Shown in pieces: positions 18,410-27,710 of a stretch of 64,000 nucleotides of DNA. Both the position numbers and the translations under genes were made by a program. The stretch lies in assembly GCA_030427205.1 (NCBI GenBank), contig JAUHXC010000010.1, positions 212,035-276,034 of the forward strand. Reading direction: 5' to 3'. The DNA comes from a bacterium. Its GTDB lineage: Bacteria; Myxococcota_A; Bradymonadia; UBA7976; UBA1532. A model generated the notes under the pieces. That model saw nothing but the letters and a program-made list of their open reading frames with translations, searched no databases and had not been told where the DNA came from. Positions within the stretch are counted from its first letter, which is position 1, and every line of letters starts with the position of its first letter.

Positions 18410-18837
18410 ACCGCGTGCTGCTGTGCGGGTGCCTCGGCGGGCTGCTGCTCGCCGCCTGCGGCCCGACCATTCTCGAGAAGCGCATCATCGAGCAGCCCGA
18501 CCCGGCGCTGCTGCGCCCCGGCCCGTCCGCCGAGGAGCAGAGCGGCGAGGCGCCGATGCTGGAGGACATCCGCCCGGCGTTGACCCTGGTGCCCGCCGAT
18601 CACGACGCGCCGAAGCCGCCCGACGATCCCCGTCCGCTGGCGCTGCGGGACGCGCCGCAGACCGCGCCGCCGATGCCGCCGCCGCCGGGAGACGGCGCGC
18701 CGGCGGCCGCGGCGCCGAGCGACGACGAGCGACGCGACGACCGGCGGGATGACGCAGGCGAAGACGACGCACGCGAAGACGACTCGGGCGAAGACGACGG
18801 CCCGCGCCGCGGCGGCATGCGGATCAATCCGCGCTGA
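18406..18837 (+). CDS. Small low-complexity lipoprotein
   Basis: 143 residues. The lipobox LAAC near residue 18 follows a short signal (MNRVLLCGCLGGLL). The mature part is low complexity: a Pro-rich middle and a charged Asp/Arg/Glu stretch (repeats of the GEDDAREDD type, residues about 115-133) ending RRGGMRINPR. It is translationally coupled to the TPR protein gene (ATGA overlap), so the two products may work together at the envelope. No family recognised. Two hairpins follow its stop. Confidence 0.65.
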   Translation: MNRVLLCGCLGGLLLAACGPTILEKRIIEQPDPALLRPGPSAEEQSGEAPMLEDIRPALTLVPADHDAPKPPDDPRPLALRDAPQTAPPMPPPPGDGAPAAAAPSDDERRDDRRDDAGEDDAREDDSGEDDGPRRGGMRINPR

Positions 18838-18849
18838 GCGGGAGAGGGT

Positions 18850-18921
18850 GTCGACCGCCCCCGGGGGGAGACCGGAGGCGGTCGACCGGTACGGGCGGTC
18901 ACAGGGGAGGAGAGACCGCCC
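18850..18921. terminator. Pair of stem-loops between convergent genes (likely bidirectional terminator)
   Basis: Two perfect inverted repeats lie between converging genes. The first pairs GTCGACCGCC (18850-18859) with GGCGGTCGAC (18877-18886). The second pairs GGGCGGTC (18893-18900) with GACCGCCC (18914-18921). Both loops are purine-rich. No T-tract follows, so they are terminator-like by position and strength only. Confidence 0.5.
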
Positions 18922-19033
18922 GCGAGGGGAGCGCCGGCCCCTGGTGTGCGGCCGGGACCGGCACCGGTCCAATGTGCCCAGCGCGGCCCGCCGATCACCG
19001 TCGGTGGAAAACGATCGAAAAAGTGCTGTCGCC

Positions 19034-20527
19034 TCAGCGCGCCGCGGGCGAATCGGCGTCGTCCGGGCCATCGTCCGATACGCCTTCGTCGGCGTCGCCC
19101 GATCCGTCGCCCGCGTCGGCGACGCTCTCCGGCTCTTCGCTGGCCGCATCGCTGACGCCTTCGGTCTGCGTCGCCGCCTGCATCGCCCGGATCACCGCCT
19201 CTTCGTCGATGCCTGCCTCGCCGTTGCGCAGCACCTCGTCCACCGTGGTCGCCAGCAGTTCGAATCGAGCCCGCTCGGCGGCGGCGAGCTGCCACTCGAG
19301 CCCGCCGAAGGTGGCCCCGGGCAGCTGCCCCGGCTGATAGCCGTCGTCCTCGGTCACCCGGTACAGCTCGGCCAGGGTGATGGTGCTCAGCGGCCGCGCC
19401 GGCACCAGCTCGCTCTGGCGACCGCTGACGAGCAGCACCAGCCCTGCGTGGCGCAGCACCTGCAGCGCCGGGTTGACCTCGTTGGCCTCGATCTGCAGCC
19501 GGGCAGCGACCTTCTCGGGGGTGATGCCGCCGCCGTGCTCGCGGAAGTGGCGGGCGACGATGAGGAACACCCGGCTCACCAGGTAGCCGTTGGGCGGCGC
19601 CGGCTGGCCCTGACGCCGGCGGCGGCGCAGCACCGCCCGGGTCAACGTATCGCGGTGCTGCACGGTATACGCCAGGATGTTGCCGCCGAGCACGATGATC
19701 CAGGTCAGGTAGACCCACAGGAAGAAGACCGGCACCAGCGAGAAGGTGCCGTAGATCTTCGACTGCACGCCGCCCTGGTAGATGCCGCCGATGTAGTAGT
19801 TGAAGCCGGCGCGGGTGACTTGCAGCGCGATCGCCGCGCCCAACGCGCCGGCGATGGCCACCCGCCAGCGCACCGCGGTGTGGGGCAGCAGCTTGTACAT
19901 CAGCGTCAGCCCGAGCACCGTCATCAGAAACGACATCACCCCCGCGCCGACGCTCAGGCCGAAGGAGTAGTCCTCGAGGGTGGCCTGGGCCTTGGCCGCG
20001 AACCATACGCCGACCCCGATCAGCGCCGGCGTGAGCGTGATGACCGCGTAGAACGTCGTCAGCCGCCGGTGCAGCGGCCGGCTCAGCGGCACCCGCCAGA
20101 TGCTGTTGAACGACGACTCGATGGACATGAAGAGCGACAGCGCCGTCACCAGCAGGAAGACGGTGCCCACCGCGCCGAGCGCGCCGCCGTCGGCCCGGGA
20201 CAGGAAGTCCATCAAGACCGTGGTGACCTCGGTGACGCTGTCGGCGAGCAGCGTCGACAAGAGCCAGTTCTGCACCTTGAGCCCCAGCTCGTCGCTGGTC
20301 ACGAAGGCCCGCAGCACGGCGAACGAGACCGCCAGCAGCGGCACGATCGACAGCACCGTGGTGAACGAGAGCGAGGCGGCGATCTGCAGGGCCTGCTGGC
20401 TCGACAGCTGGCGGGCGGTCTCCACGCCGGCCTCGAGCATCCGCAGCAGGTTGACCAGCCCCTCGCGGCCCGCCTCCTCGGCGCGGGCCACCAGGCGGTC
20501 GATGTTGGTGCGCAGCCACTCGAACAT
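19034..20527 (-). CDS. YihY/BrkB-family inner-membrane protein
   Basis: 497 residues. The N-terminal 290 residues hold about six membrane spans with the YihY/BrkB signature: ALQIAASLSFTTVLSIVPLL, a middle span pair around ALSLFMSIESSFNSIW, and YIGGIYQGGVQSKIYGTFSLVPVFFLWVYL (split here: YIGGIYQGG, then IYGTFSLVPVFFLW). The C-terminal part (residues about 310-430) looks like a winged-helix domain (EKVAARLQIEANEVNPALQV), followed by a Glu/Asp/Ser tail. YihY proteins are inner-membrane proteins of uncertain function, sometimes called BrkB; the RNase BN label is considered wrong. I chose the ATG at 20527 (MFEWLRTN); an in-frame ATG at 20545 adds six residues. Confidence 0.85.
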   Translation of the reverse strand: MFEWLRTNIDRLVARAEEAGREGLVNLLRMLEAGVETARQLSSQQALQIAASLSFTTVLSIVPLLAVSFAVLRAFVTSDELGLKVQNWLLSTLLADSVTEVTTVLMDFLSRADGGALGAVGTVFLLVTALSLFMSIESSFNSIWRVPLSRPLHRRLTTFYAVITLTPALIGVGVWFAAKAQATLEDYSFGLSVGAGVMSFLMTVLGLTLMYKLLPHTAVRWRVAIAGALGAAIALQVTRAGFNYYIGGIYQGGVQSKIYGTFSLVPVFFLWVYLTWIIVLGGNILAYTVQHRDTLTRAVLRRRRRQGQPAPPNGYLVSRVFLIVARHFREHGGGITPEKVAARLQIEANEVNPALQVLRHAGLVLLVSGRQSELVPARPLSTITLAELYRVTEDDGYQPGQLPGATFGGLEWQLAAAERARFELLATTVDEVLRNGEAGIDEEAVIRAMQAATQTEGVSDAASEEPESVADAGDGSGDADEGVSDDGPDDADSPAAR

Positions 20528-20670
20528 GGCGGCAGGATACCCCATGGGGCGCGGCCGTCCATTCGAGGGCCGTCTGCGTCGGTCTACCCCCGTCGGGCTG
20601 TCTGGGCCTCGACTCTACGGTAGGATTCGCCGCCGTCGGCCGACCGACGACCCGAAACCATGGAGATCCC

Positions 20671-22821
20671 ATGCCCCCGATCGCCCCGCCGCCCCGCCCG
20701 CTGCTGCTCGCCTCGCTGATCGCGTTGCTCGTCGGCGCCTGCGACGGCGGCACCGCCGAGCCGACGCCCGACATGGCGCCGCCGGTCGACGCCGCCGACG
20801 TCGACGCGACGCCCGACGCGGCGCCGCCCGACCCGACGCCCGACGCCGAGCTCGACGCGGGCCCCGACGCGGCGCCCGACGCCGAGCCGTGCCTCGAGCC
20901 GCCCACCTGTGAGCCGCGGGAGCACCGGGTCGGCTGCGGCTGCTACCCGGTCAACGACCGCCGCTGCATCACCGACGACGACTGCCGCGCCGGCGAGGCC
21001 TGCACGGCGTTCGAGGCGGCCCCGATCAAGGTGTGCATCTTCACCCCGCCGCCGCTGCGGGTCTGCCCCGGCGAGGGCTGCCCCGGCGACGACGACCCGC
21101 AGCTCTACGCCGCCGGCGTCAGCCGCGTCGTGACCCCCGACGGCTTCGAGACCCCCACGCCCGCCGGCCTCGACGGCAGCCAGCTCGGCTTCGCGCCGCC
21201 CTTCGAAGACGGGCAGTGGAACGACTGCGGGCTCGACGGGCTGTGCCCCGGCGACGACGGCTACGACGGCCCCGATACCGGCGAGGGCGACGGCGAGATG
21301 CAGGGCATGTGGCTCGCCGGCTTCTCCACCGGCCGCCCGGCGCAGTACTGCCCCGAAGAGCTGATCGGCTGCGACCGCCCCGAGTGCTGCGTCTCGAAGT
21401 TCGCCCACGACGACATCATGGTGCAGATCGCGGTGGTGCGGCAGCGCGGCGTCACCGTGGCCTTCGCGGTGGTCGATACCGTCGGCTACTTCCACAGCGA
21501 CATCGAGCGCATCCGGTCCCGGGTCGAGCCCCTGGGCGTCGACCTGCTGGTCATGGGCGCCACCCACAACCACGAGGCCCCCGATACGGCGGGGCAGTGG
21601 GGGCCCGGCCAGGGCCTGCCGACGCGCACCGGGCGCGAGGCGGCGTTCATGAGCAAGATCGAAGAGCAGACCGTCGACGGCATCCGCGAGGCGATCGAGG
21701 GGCTGGTGCCGGCCGAGGTGAAGGCCGGGATCATCGACACCGGCACCCGCGGGCTGGCGATCAGCGACAGCCGTACACCGTACATCTTCAACGACGACCT
21801 GCCGGTGGTGCACCTCAGCGCCGCCGACGACGGGCGCACGCTGGCGACGCTCATCAGCTACGGCAACCACGCCGAGGTGCTGTGGTCGGGCAACCCGTAC
21901 ATCACCAGCGACTTCTTCCACTTCACCCGCAAGTACGTGCGCGAGGGCCTCGCCGCGACCGTCGACCTAAACGGCAACCCCAAGGCGGCCCTGCCCGGCA
22001 CCGACGGGCCGGTGGTGATGTTCGCCGGCAGCGTCGGCGGCCTGATCAACCCCGGACGGGGCGGCGCCCGGGACTACAGCGGCTTCGAGCCGCCCGACGA
22101 GCACTCCTTCGCGGCGGCCGACGCGGTCGGTCAGACCCTCGCCAGCCACGTGCTCGCCGGCCTGCTCGACGGGCGTATCGCGCCGGCGCAGACCGACGGC
22201 GTGCGCTTCGCGACCCGGCAGTTCCTGGTGCCGGTGCAGAACGAGACCTTCCGCCTCGCCGCCGTCTCGCTCGACCTCATCCAGCGCGACGTCTACAACG
22301 TCGGGCTCGTCGGCGGCCGTCAGATCCCGGGCGATCCGCATGTGCTCTCGCAGGTGGCGGTGGTGCGCCTGGGCCCGATCTCGTGGTTCACCGCGCCGGG
22401 TGAGATCTTCCCCGAGACCCTCGTCGGCGGCTTCCCCGGCAAGCCGGGGGTGCGCACGCCGGTCATCGGCGACGTCGCCCGCCACCGGGTGGACTACATC
22501 TGCGGCAGCGACGGGCTGCCCGTCGAAGGCGGCGACCAGCCGTGCATCGTGCGTCCGAACCAGACCAACCCGCCCGACTGGGCCATGACGCCCGACCCGC
22601 CCTACGTCTACGAGCTCATCCCGGGCGAGGTGCCGTTCTTCATCGGCCTCGGCATGGACTTCATGGGCTACATGGTGCCCGACTACGACTTCGACAAGCC
22701 CGCCTTCGGCGAGGCCGAGGGCGACCACTACGAAGAGACCAACAGCATCGGCCCGGCGGTCACGGGCCTGTGGCGGACCCACCTCGACGCCGTGCTCGCC
22801 GCGCTGGCCGAGATGCCGTGA
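20671..22821 (+). CDS. Neutral ceramidase-like lipoprotein
   Basis: 716 residues with lipobox LVGAC near residue 24, then an Asp/Ala/Pro repeat linker (residues about 30-72), a Cys-rich segment (residues 74-135), and a large enzyme-like domain. The latter carries DLLVMGATHNHEAPDT, LISYGNHAEVLW and FAGSVGGLINP. These resemble the N-terminal domain of neutral/alkaline ceramidases, where the GxTHxH and related residues bind zinc. That points to a lipid-anchored surface hydrolase acting on ceramide or another amide or ester, but I cannot see the catalytic serine motif clearly. A GGAG ribosome site (about 20661) precedes the ATG. Divergent from the YihY/BrkB gene. Confidence 0.7.
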   Translation: MPPIAPPPRPLLLASLIALLVGACDGGTAEPTPDMAPPVDAADVDATPDAAPPDPTPDAELDAGPDAAPDAEPCLEPPTCEPREHRVGCGCYPVNDRRCITDDDCRAGEACTAFEAAPIKVCIFTPPPLRVCPGEGCPGDDDPQLYAAGVSRVVTPDGFETPTPAGLDGSQLGFAPPFEDGQWNDCGLDGLCPGDDGYDGPDTGEGDGEMQGMWLAGFSTGRPAQYCPEELIGCDRPECCVSKFAHDDIMVQIAVVRQRGVTVAFAVVDTVGYFHSDIERIRSRVEPLGVDLLVMGATHNHEAPDTAGQWGPGQGLPTRTGREAAFMSKIEEQTVDGIREAIEGLVPAEVKAGIIDTGTRGLAISDSRTPYIFNDDLPVVHLSAADDGRTLATLISYGNHAEVLWSGNPYITSDFFHFTRKYVREGLAATVDLNGNPKAALPGTDGPVVMFAGSVGGLINPGRGGARDYSGFEPPDEHSFAAADAVGQTLASHVLAGLLDGRIAPAQTDGVRFATRQFLVPVQNETFRLAAVSLDLIQRDVYNVGLVGGRQIPGDPHVLSQVAVVRLGPISWFTAPGEIFPETLVGGFPGKPGVRTPVIGDVARHRVDYICGSDGLPVEGGDQPCIVRPNQTNPPDWAMTPDPPYVYELIPGEVPFFIGLGMDFMGYMVPDYDFDKPAFGEAEGDHYEETNSIGPAVTGLWRTHLDAVLAALAEMP

Positions 22822-22965
22822 CCGATGGGCGGCCTGGGCCGTCCCACGGGTGTCGCCCCCGCGGCGAATGCGCGGCGCCTTTCATCGTCGGGCCGCCGTT
22901 CGAGGAATCGGTCGCGCCCGCCGGCGACGGCTTTTTCCTTCCCATCGGCCCCGAGAGCCCCCATC

Positions 22966-23739
22966 GTGGAGTACGTGAGAGCCCTGATCCTCACCGTCGG
23001 CACGTGCCTGCTCGTCACGCTCGGCGGGGTGGCCCTCGCGCAGGATGGCGACCCGGCCATCGACGCGCTGATGAGCAGCGCCAGCCACAAAGTCCGCATC
23101 AAGGCCGCCAAGAAACTCGGTCGCCTGAAGGGGCCCGCGGCGCGCAACGCGCTGCTCGCCGCCGTCGACGACGAGCACGCGCTGGTGCGGGCGGCGGCGG
23201 CCAACAGCCTCAAGCGCCACCCGAGCGGCGCCAGCATCGGCGCGCTGTGTGGGCTGCTCGGCGACCGCGACGCCTTCGTGCGGCGCACCGCCACCCGGGT
23301 GCTCAAGGGCTTCGGCGGCACCGCCGGCTGCCCGGCCTGGCTGCGGCTCGAGATCACCGGCGATACCCCCGAGATGCAGGCCCACGTCCGCCAGGCGCTC
23401 GAGAAGACGTTCGCCGACGAGCCGCAGGTGCGCCTCACCGAAGCGGTGCCCCCCTCGGTGAGCAACGGCGTGCTCAAGGGCTACGAGCTCAAGCTGCGCC
23501 TCGAGCGCAAGGTCGAGCGCGGCCCCGACGCGCTGCAGCTGCGCTGCATCATCACCCAGTCGATCTTCGACCTGCGCATGCGCAACCTGCGGGGGTCGGC
23601 GACGCAGAAGGGCTCGTTGACCCTGGGCAGCAAAGCCCCCGAATCGGTGGTGACGGCGCAGATCACAGCGTGTATGGATGCCCTCGCGCCGGTCGTTCAC
23701 CGGGGCATGACCGATTTTCTGGCCCGCAGCCGCCGATGA
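22966..23739 (+). CDS. Secreted HEAT-repeat protein
   Basis: About 257 residues from a GTG (22966; a second in-frame GTG at 22975 is also possible). The signal peptide runs from VEYVRALIL to VALAQDG. The N-terminal half contains three HEAT-type repeats with the pattern D-x-x-V-R-x-x-A-A (KVRIKAAKKLG, ALVRAAAANSL, AFVRRTATRVLK). The C-terminal half is beta-rich with no recognised family. HEAT repeats bind proteins, so a scaffold role in the envelope is likely. The HAMP membrane protein gene follows 28 bp later, probably in the same operon. Confidence 0.65.
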   Translation: MEYVRALILTVGTCLLVTLGGVALAQDGDPAIDALMSSASHKVRIKAAKKLGRLKGPAARNALLAAVDDEHALVRAAAANSLKRHPSGASIGALCGLLGDRDAFVRRTATRVLKGFGGTAGCPAWLRLEITGDTPEMQAHVRQALEKTFADEPQVRLTEAVPPSVSNGVLKGYELKLRLERKVERGPDALQLRCIITQSIFDLRMRNLRGSATQKGSLTLGSKAPESVVTAQITACMDALAPVVHRGMTDFLARSRR

Positions 23740-23767
23740 GCGCTCACGCGCCGCAGGAGGTGATCCG

Positions 23768-24535
23768 ATGACCGAGGCTCAGCCGGTGCGCAAACGCCGC
23801 CTGCGCAACTTCCTGCTCGACCCGCGCTTCCAGCTCAAATACGCCCTGCTGATCGCGCTGACCGGCGGCGCGCTCTTCGGGGTGATGGGCGGGCTGTTCT
23901 ACGCCCAGGTGCGGGTCACCACCGAGATGGCGGCGCTCGACCACCTCGAAGCCCGCGGCATGCCGAAGACGCCGCGCGCGCCCGCCGTCGAACCCCCCGC
24001 GCCGGCGCCGAGCAGCGGAGGGGTCGAGATCGAAGCCGAGCCCATCGAGGTCATCGGCCACGACACCGCGCCGGTCGCCGAGCCCGGCGTCGAGGGCGAT
24101 CAGGGCGCGTTCGAAGCCGAGCTCGAGAAGCGACTGGCCGACGGCGACAGCCGGCTGATGTGGCGGCTGGTCATCTGCTGGCTGGTGTTGGTGGTGATGC
24201 TCTTCATCCTGGGCATCCTGGTCACCCACCGCATCGTGGGGCCGCTCTACGTCGTCGACCGCTACCTGCGCCGCATCATCGACAGCGAGCCGGTGCGCTT
24301 CCGGCCGCTGCGCAAAGGCGACGAGTTCCAGGCGCTCTTCGAGCGGGTCAAACAGCTGGCCCATCAGCTCGACCGCGAGCGGGCCGAAGACGTCTCCACC
24401 ATCGAGGCGGCGCTGGCCGCGGTGCGCCAGCATGCCCGCGGCGCCGACCCCGACGCGCTCGCCGCCGCGCTGGCCCCGCTCGAAGCGCTCGCCGCCGAGC
24501 GCGGCATCGAGCTGGTCGACGCCGTCGAGGGCTGA
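23768..24535 (+). CDS. Two-span membrane protein with HAMP-like domain and coiled coil
   Basis: 255 residues. The protein has a basic N-terminus, span 1 (ALLIALTGGALFGVMGGLFY), a roughly 80-residue extracytoplasmic loop that is Pro/Glu-rich, span 2 (LVICWLVLVVMLFILGILVT), and then a HAMP-like segment (HRIVGPLYVVDRYLRRI) followed by a helical coiled coil. There is no kinase, cyclase or chemotaxis signalling domain after it, so it is a minimal transmembrane adaptor. Proteins of this type occur in many Myxococcota; their partners are unknown. A strong ribosome site (AGGAGGTG) precedes the ATG. It is convergent with the transglycosylase gene, 7 bp apart. Confidence 0.7.
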   Translation: MTEAQPVRKRRLRNFLLDPRFQLKYALLIALTGGALFGVMGGLFYAQVRVTTEMAALDHLEARGMPKTPRAPAVEPPAPAPSSGGVEIEAEPIEVIGHDTAPVAEPGVEGDQGAFEAELEKRLADGDSRLMWRLVICWLVLVVMLFILGILVTHRIVGPLYVVDRYLRRIIDSEPVRFRPLRKGDEFQALFERVKQLAHQLDRERAEDVSTIEAALAAVRQHARGADPDALAAALAPLEALAAERGIELVDAVEG

Positions 24536-24542
24536 GCGCGGC

Positions 24543-26918
24543 TCAGGTCTTCTTGCGGCCCTTGCGGCGCTTCTTCTTGCGCGACTTCTTCTTCTTGATC
24601 TTCTTCGGCACCCGCGTCTTCTGCCCGATGTAGGGCAGCGGGCTCTCGGGCGAGCCGTACAGCAGGCGGAACGTCGCCCACGACGAGACCACCCGCTTGG
24701 TATAGCCGCGGGCCTCCTCGAAGGGGATCGTCTCGACGAAGAGGTCGAGATCGAGGTGCCCGCGGGCCTTCAGCCAGCGCTTGAGCGCGCCGCCGCCCGC
24801 GTTGTAGCCCGCCGGCCACAGCGGCATCACCGCCCGGTTCGTATCGCCCACGTGGGCCAGATAGCGCGCCCCGAGCTTCACGTTCAGGTCGGGATCGGTC
24901 AGCCGGGCCTTGGTGATGCGCCCCTCGCTCTTCTTCGCCATGCGCTTCGCCGTCGGCAGGATGAGCTGCATCAGCCCCACCGCGTTGGCCCACGACGAGA
25001 CCCGCGCGTTGAAGCCGCTCTCCTCGCGGATGACCCCCCAGACGAAGTGGTGGTCGATGCCCGCGTCCTTCGCCGCCGCCTTGACCAGCCGCTCGAAGGG
25101 GTTGGGGAAGGCCAGCTTCCAGTGCTTGAGCAGCGTGCCGTGCGGCGCGAAGCGGCGGAAGAACGCCAGCCGCCGCCGCAGGATGTCGTGGCTGAAGGTA
25201 TACGCCCCCGCCCGATCGAGCACCCACGCCTCGAGCCACTGCCCGTCGGGCCGCGCGTCGAGCCCCGACTCGGCGAAGGCCGCCCGCGCCTCGTCGGCCA
25301 GGCCCATGCGGGCCAGCAGCCGCGCCCGCTCCCAGGCCGGCCCGATGGCGTCGGTCGGCACCGCAAGCGCCCACCGCTCGCTCTCGCCCGCCGGCAGCGA
25401 CGGCCCCGGCTCCACCGTCGACAGCGCCTCGCGGGCCCAGCGATCGGCCCGCTTGCGCCCCAGCTCGCGCAGCCGCGAATACGCCAGGATCGCGTACCAG
25501 CTCAGCGGCCAGGTGCTCAGGGTCGCGCGGTAGCCCTCGAGGGCCGCCGCCCGATCGCCCGTCTTCTGGGCGATGCGCGCGCGCCAGTACAGCGTGCGCC
25601 CCGCCGAGCGATGATCGAAGCCCTGCGGATCGAGCCGATCGTCGAGGGTCAGCACCTCGCCGGCCGCCTTCCACTCGCCTTGCAGCATGTACTGCTGCGC
25701 CACGAAGAAGACCGCGTCGGGCATCATGTCGCCCGCCGGGAAGCGCTCGACCAGCTCGCCGAGCAAAGCCCGCGCCGCGGCGACGTCCTTCTGATCGTCG
25801 ACGAGGTGGCGCACCACGTAGTAGCCGCCGTCATCTGCCAGCCGATGCTCGGGGTGCTTCTCCATCTGCACCCGGTAGTGGTCTGCCGCCTCCTCCTCGA
25901 AGGCCAGCCGCTCGGCGGCTTTGCCCGCTATGTGCCGGGCCCAGGGCGCCAGCGCGTGCCCCGCCGCGTCGCACGCCTTGACCGCCTCTTCGAGCAGCGG
26001 GCGGGCGGTCTTCCACTTGCGCCGCTTGCGCAGCGCCCGACCCAGGGCGTAGCGCTGCCGGCACAGCTGCTCGCCCTCCAGCTTCGCTTTGTTCAGCGGC
26101 GTCAGCGCGTCGATCACCCGCTGGTTCTGGTGGCGGGCCAGCAGCCGCTCGGCGCGGGCGATCTCCTCCTCCACCGAGCGCCCGCTCCAGGCCTTCTTCA
26201 GCTTGCGGTTGGCCTTGACCAGCGCCTCGGCCTCGCGGCGCGCGTGGCGCGCGGTCCAGTCGGCGGGGAACTCGACGTCGATGCGCCGGAAGAGCGGGAT
26301 CGCGCGCGCCGCCTCGCCCGCGTCCACCAGGATGCGCCCCTGGCCCAACAGCCCCACCGCCACCTCGTCGTCGATGCCCGAGACCACCATCTGCTGATAC
26401 AGCGCCCGCGCCGCGTCGGTCTGCCCCCCTTCGCGCAGCGCCCGCGCCCGGATCCGACGGGCCATGCGCCCGGTGCGCGTCGTCGGATCGACGCCCTCGA
26501 CCGCCGCCGCCGCCTCGGCGAAGCGCTCCAGATCGAGCAGCGCCCGCCCCCGGGTCAGCCGGATCAGATCGCTCAACAGCGGCAGCTGCGCCTCGAGGCC
26601 CTCCAGCGCCGCGATCGCCATGCGCGGGTCGCCGGCCTTCTCGCGCAGCCAGCCGAGCACCATGCGCGCCTCGGGGGCCCGGGCGGTGATCGTGTTGGCC
26701 GCCTCGCGCCACTTGCCGCGCACGATGTACTCCCGGGCGACACCGTCGTGCTCGCCCAGCGAGATCGGCGCGAGATCGGCGTCCACCGCCACCGTCGGCG
26801 GCGACGCGCCGGCGGGCGCGGCGAGCAGCAGCAGGCAGACGCCGAGCGCGGCGGCGGCCAGCGGCAGGGCGGGGCGGATGCGGGCGGCGCGGGCGACGCG
26901 CAGGGCGGGCGGCTTCAC
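24543..26918 (-). CDS. Soluble lytic murein transglycosylase (Slt-type)
   Basis: 791 residues: signal peptide, then a long alpha-helical solenoid (residues about 40-590) as in Slt70-type enzymes, then a C-terminal lysozyme-like domain. Catalytic-domain motifs are visible: VIREESGFNARV (the Glu before Ser, near residue 633, is the expected catalytic acid), AVGLMQLILPTA, LGARYL and YNAGGGAL. The enzyme cleaves the glycan strands of peptidoglycan in the periplasm to 1,6-anhydro products. A Lys/Arg-rich tail ends the protein, which is unusual and may help bind cell-wall polymers. Convergent with the HAMP protein gene and divergent from the ECF sigma gene. Confidence 0.9.
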   Translation of the reverse strand: MKPPALRVARAARIRPALPLAAAALGVCLLLLAAPAGASPPTVAVDADLAPISLGEHDGVAREYIVRGKWREAANTITARAPEARMVLGWLREKAGDPRMAIAALEGLEAQLPLLSDLIRLTRGRALLDLERFAEAAAAVEGVDPTTRTGRMARRIRARALREGGQTDAARALYQQMVVSGIDDEVAVGLLGQGRILVDAGEAARAIPLFRRIDVEFPADWTARHARREAEALVKANRKLKKAWSGRSVEEEIARAERLLARHQNQRVIDALTPLNKAKLEGEQLCRQRYALGRALRKRRKWKTARPLLEEAVKACDAAGHALAPWARHIAGKAAERLAFEEEAADHYRVQMEKHPEHRLADDGGYYVVRHLVDDQKDVAAARALLGELVERFPAGDMMPDAVFFVAQQYMLQGEWKAAGEVLTLDDRLDPQGFDHRSAGRTLYWRARIAQKTGDRAAALEGYRATLSTWPLSWYAILAYSRLRELGRKRADRWAREALSTVEPGPSLPAGESERWALAVPTDAIGPAWERARLLARMGLADEARAAFAESGLDARPDGQWLEAWVLDRAGAYTFSHDILRRRLAFFRRFAPHGTLLKHWKLAFPNPFERLVKAAAKDAGIDHHFVWGVIREESGFNARVSSWANAVGLMQLILPTAKRMAKKSEGRITKARLTDPDLNVKLGARYLAHVGDTNRAVMPLWPAGYNAGGGALKRWLKARGHLDLDLFVETIPFEEARGYTKRVVSSWATFRLLYGSPESPLPYIGQKTRVPKKIKKKKSRKKKRRKGRKKT

Positions 26919-27044
26919 GGGCGGACTCCGACGACGACGAGGGCTGAACTACACGAACCTACATCTCACACCGTCCCGATACAACCGCCTCGAACGCCGC
27001 CGAGCTTCCCGAGCGTGGACATGTCGCCGAATCGGGGGCAGGGT

Positions 27045-27073
27045 GGAACCCTCACGCGCCGCGGCTGTCGGTA
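27045..27073 (+). promoter_or_regulatory. ECF-type promoter upstream of the sigma gene
   Basis: GGAACC at 27045-27050, a 16 bp spacer, then GTCGGTA from 27067. This fits the common ECF sigma consensus GGAAC-N16-GTC, and it lies about 50 bp before the GTG of the ECF sigma gene. The position suggests self-activation. Confidence 0.5.
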
Positions 27074-27119
27074 GAGCCGCGCCCGAACCGCGCATTCTGA
27101 GCAGCGAGCGAGGCCACCG

Positions 27120-27710
27120 GTGGACGAGAAGCGGCTGATCAAGCGCCTCAAACGCGGAGACGAAGCCGCGTTCGCGCTGCTCGTCCGCCAGAACCAGGGG
27201 CGCATCTTCAGCCTGTGTTTTCGCATGCTCGGCAACGCCGCCGAGGCGGAGGACATCGCCCAGGACGTCTTCGTGAAGGCCTTTCTGGCCATCGGCGGGT
27301 TCCGCGGCGACAGCCAGGTGGGCACGTGGCTCTATCGGATCGCCATCAACCTCTGCAAGAACCGGCTGAAGTACCTCGGCCGGCGGCACTACAAGACGAA
27401 GAAGGCGCTCGACGGGGTGCCCGAGCAGGCCTTCGAGCCCAACCAGGGCGGCACCCGCACCGTCGGTGAGCCCGCGCCGCGGCCGGACCACGTGCTCGAG
27501 GGCAACCGGGCCGAGTCGCGGGTGCAGAAGGCGCTCGCCGCCGTCGACGAGAGCTTCCGCGAGCTGTTGGTCTTGCGGGACATCGAGGGATTGACCTACC
27601 AGGAGATCATGGACATCACCGGGTTGCCCGAGGGCACGGTGAAGTCCCGGCTCCATCGCGCCCGGGCCGCGCTGCGGCGGGCCTACGACGCGCAGGAGGC
27701 ACAGCCATGA
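27120..27710 (+). CDS. ECF RNA polymerase sigma factor (RpoE-like)
   Basis: 196 residues from a GTG. Region 2 is seen in EAEDIAQDVFVKAFLAI with FRGDSQVGTWLYRIAINLCKN, region 4 in FRELLVLRDIEGLTYQEIMD followed by LPEGTVKSRLHRARAALR. The linker between regions is longer than usual (about 50 residues) and charged. It directs RNA polymerase to a small regulon. The next gene (anti-sigma) overlaps it by 4 bp (ATGA), the normal layout for coupled sigma/anti-sigma pairs. Divergent from the lytic transglycosylase gene, hinting at an envelope-stress role, which is inference only. Confidence 0.9.
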   Translation: MDEKRLIKRLKRGDEAAFALLVRQNQGRIFSLCFRMLGNAAEAEDIAQDVFVKAFLAIGGFRGDSQVGTWLYRIAINLCKNRLKYLGRRHYKTKKALDGVPEQAFEPNQGGTRTVGEPAPRPDHVLEGNRAESRVQKALAAVDESFRELLVLRDIEGLTYQEIMDITGLPEGTVKSRLHRARAALRRAYDAQEAQP

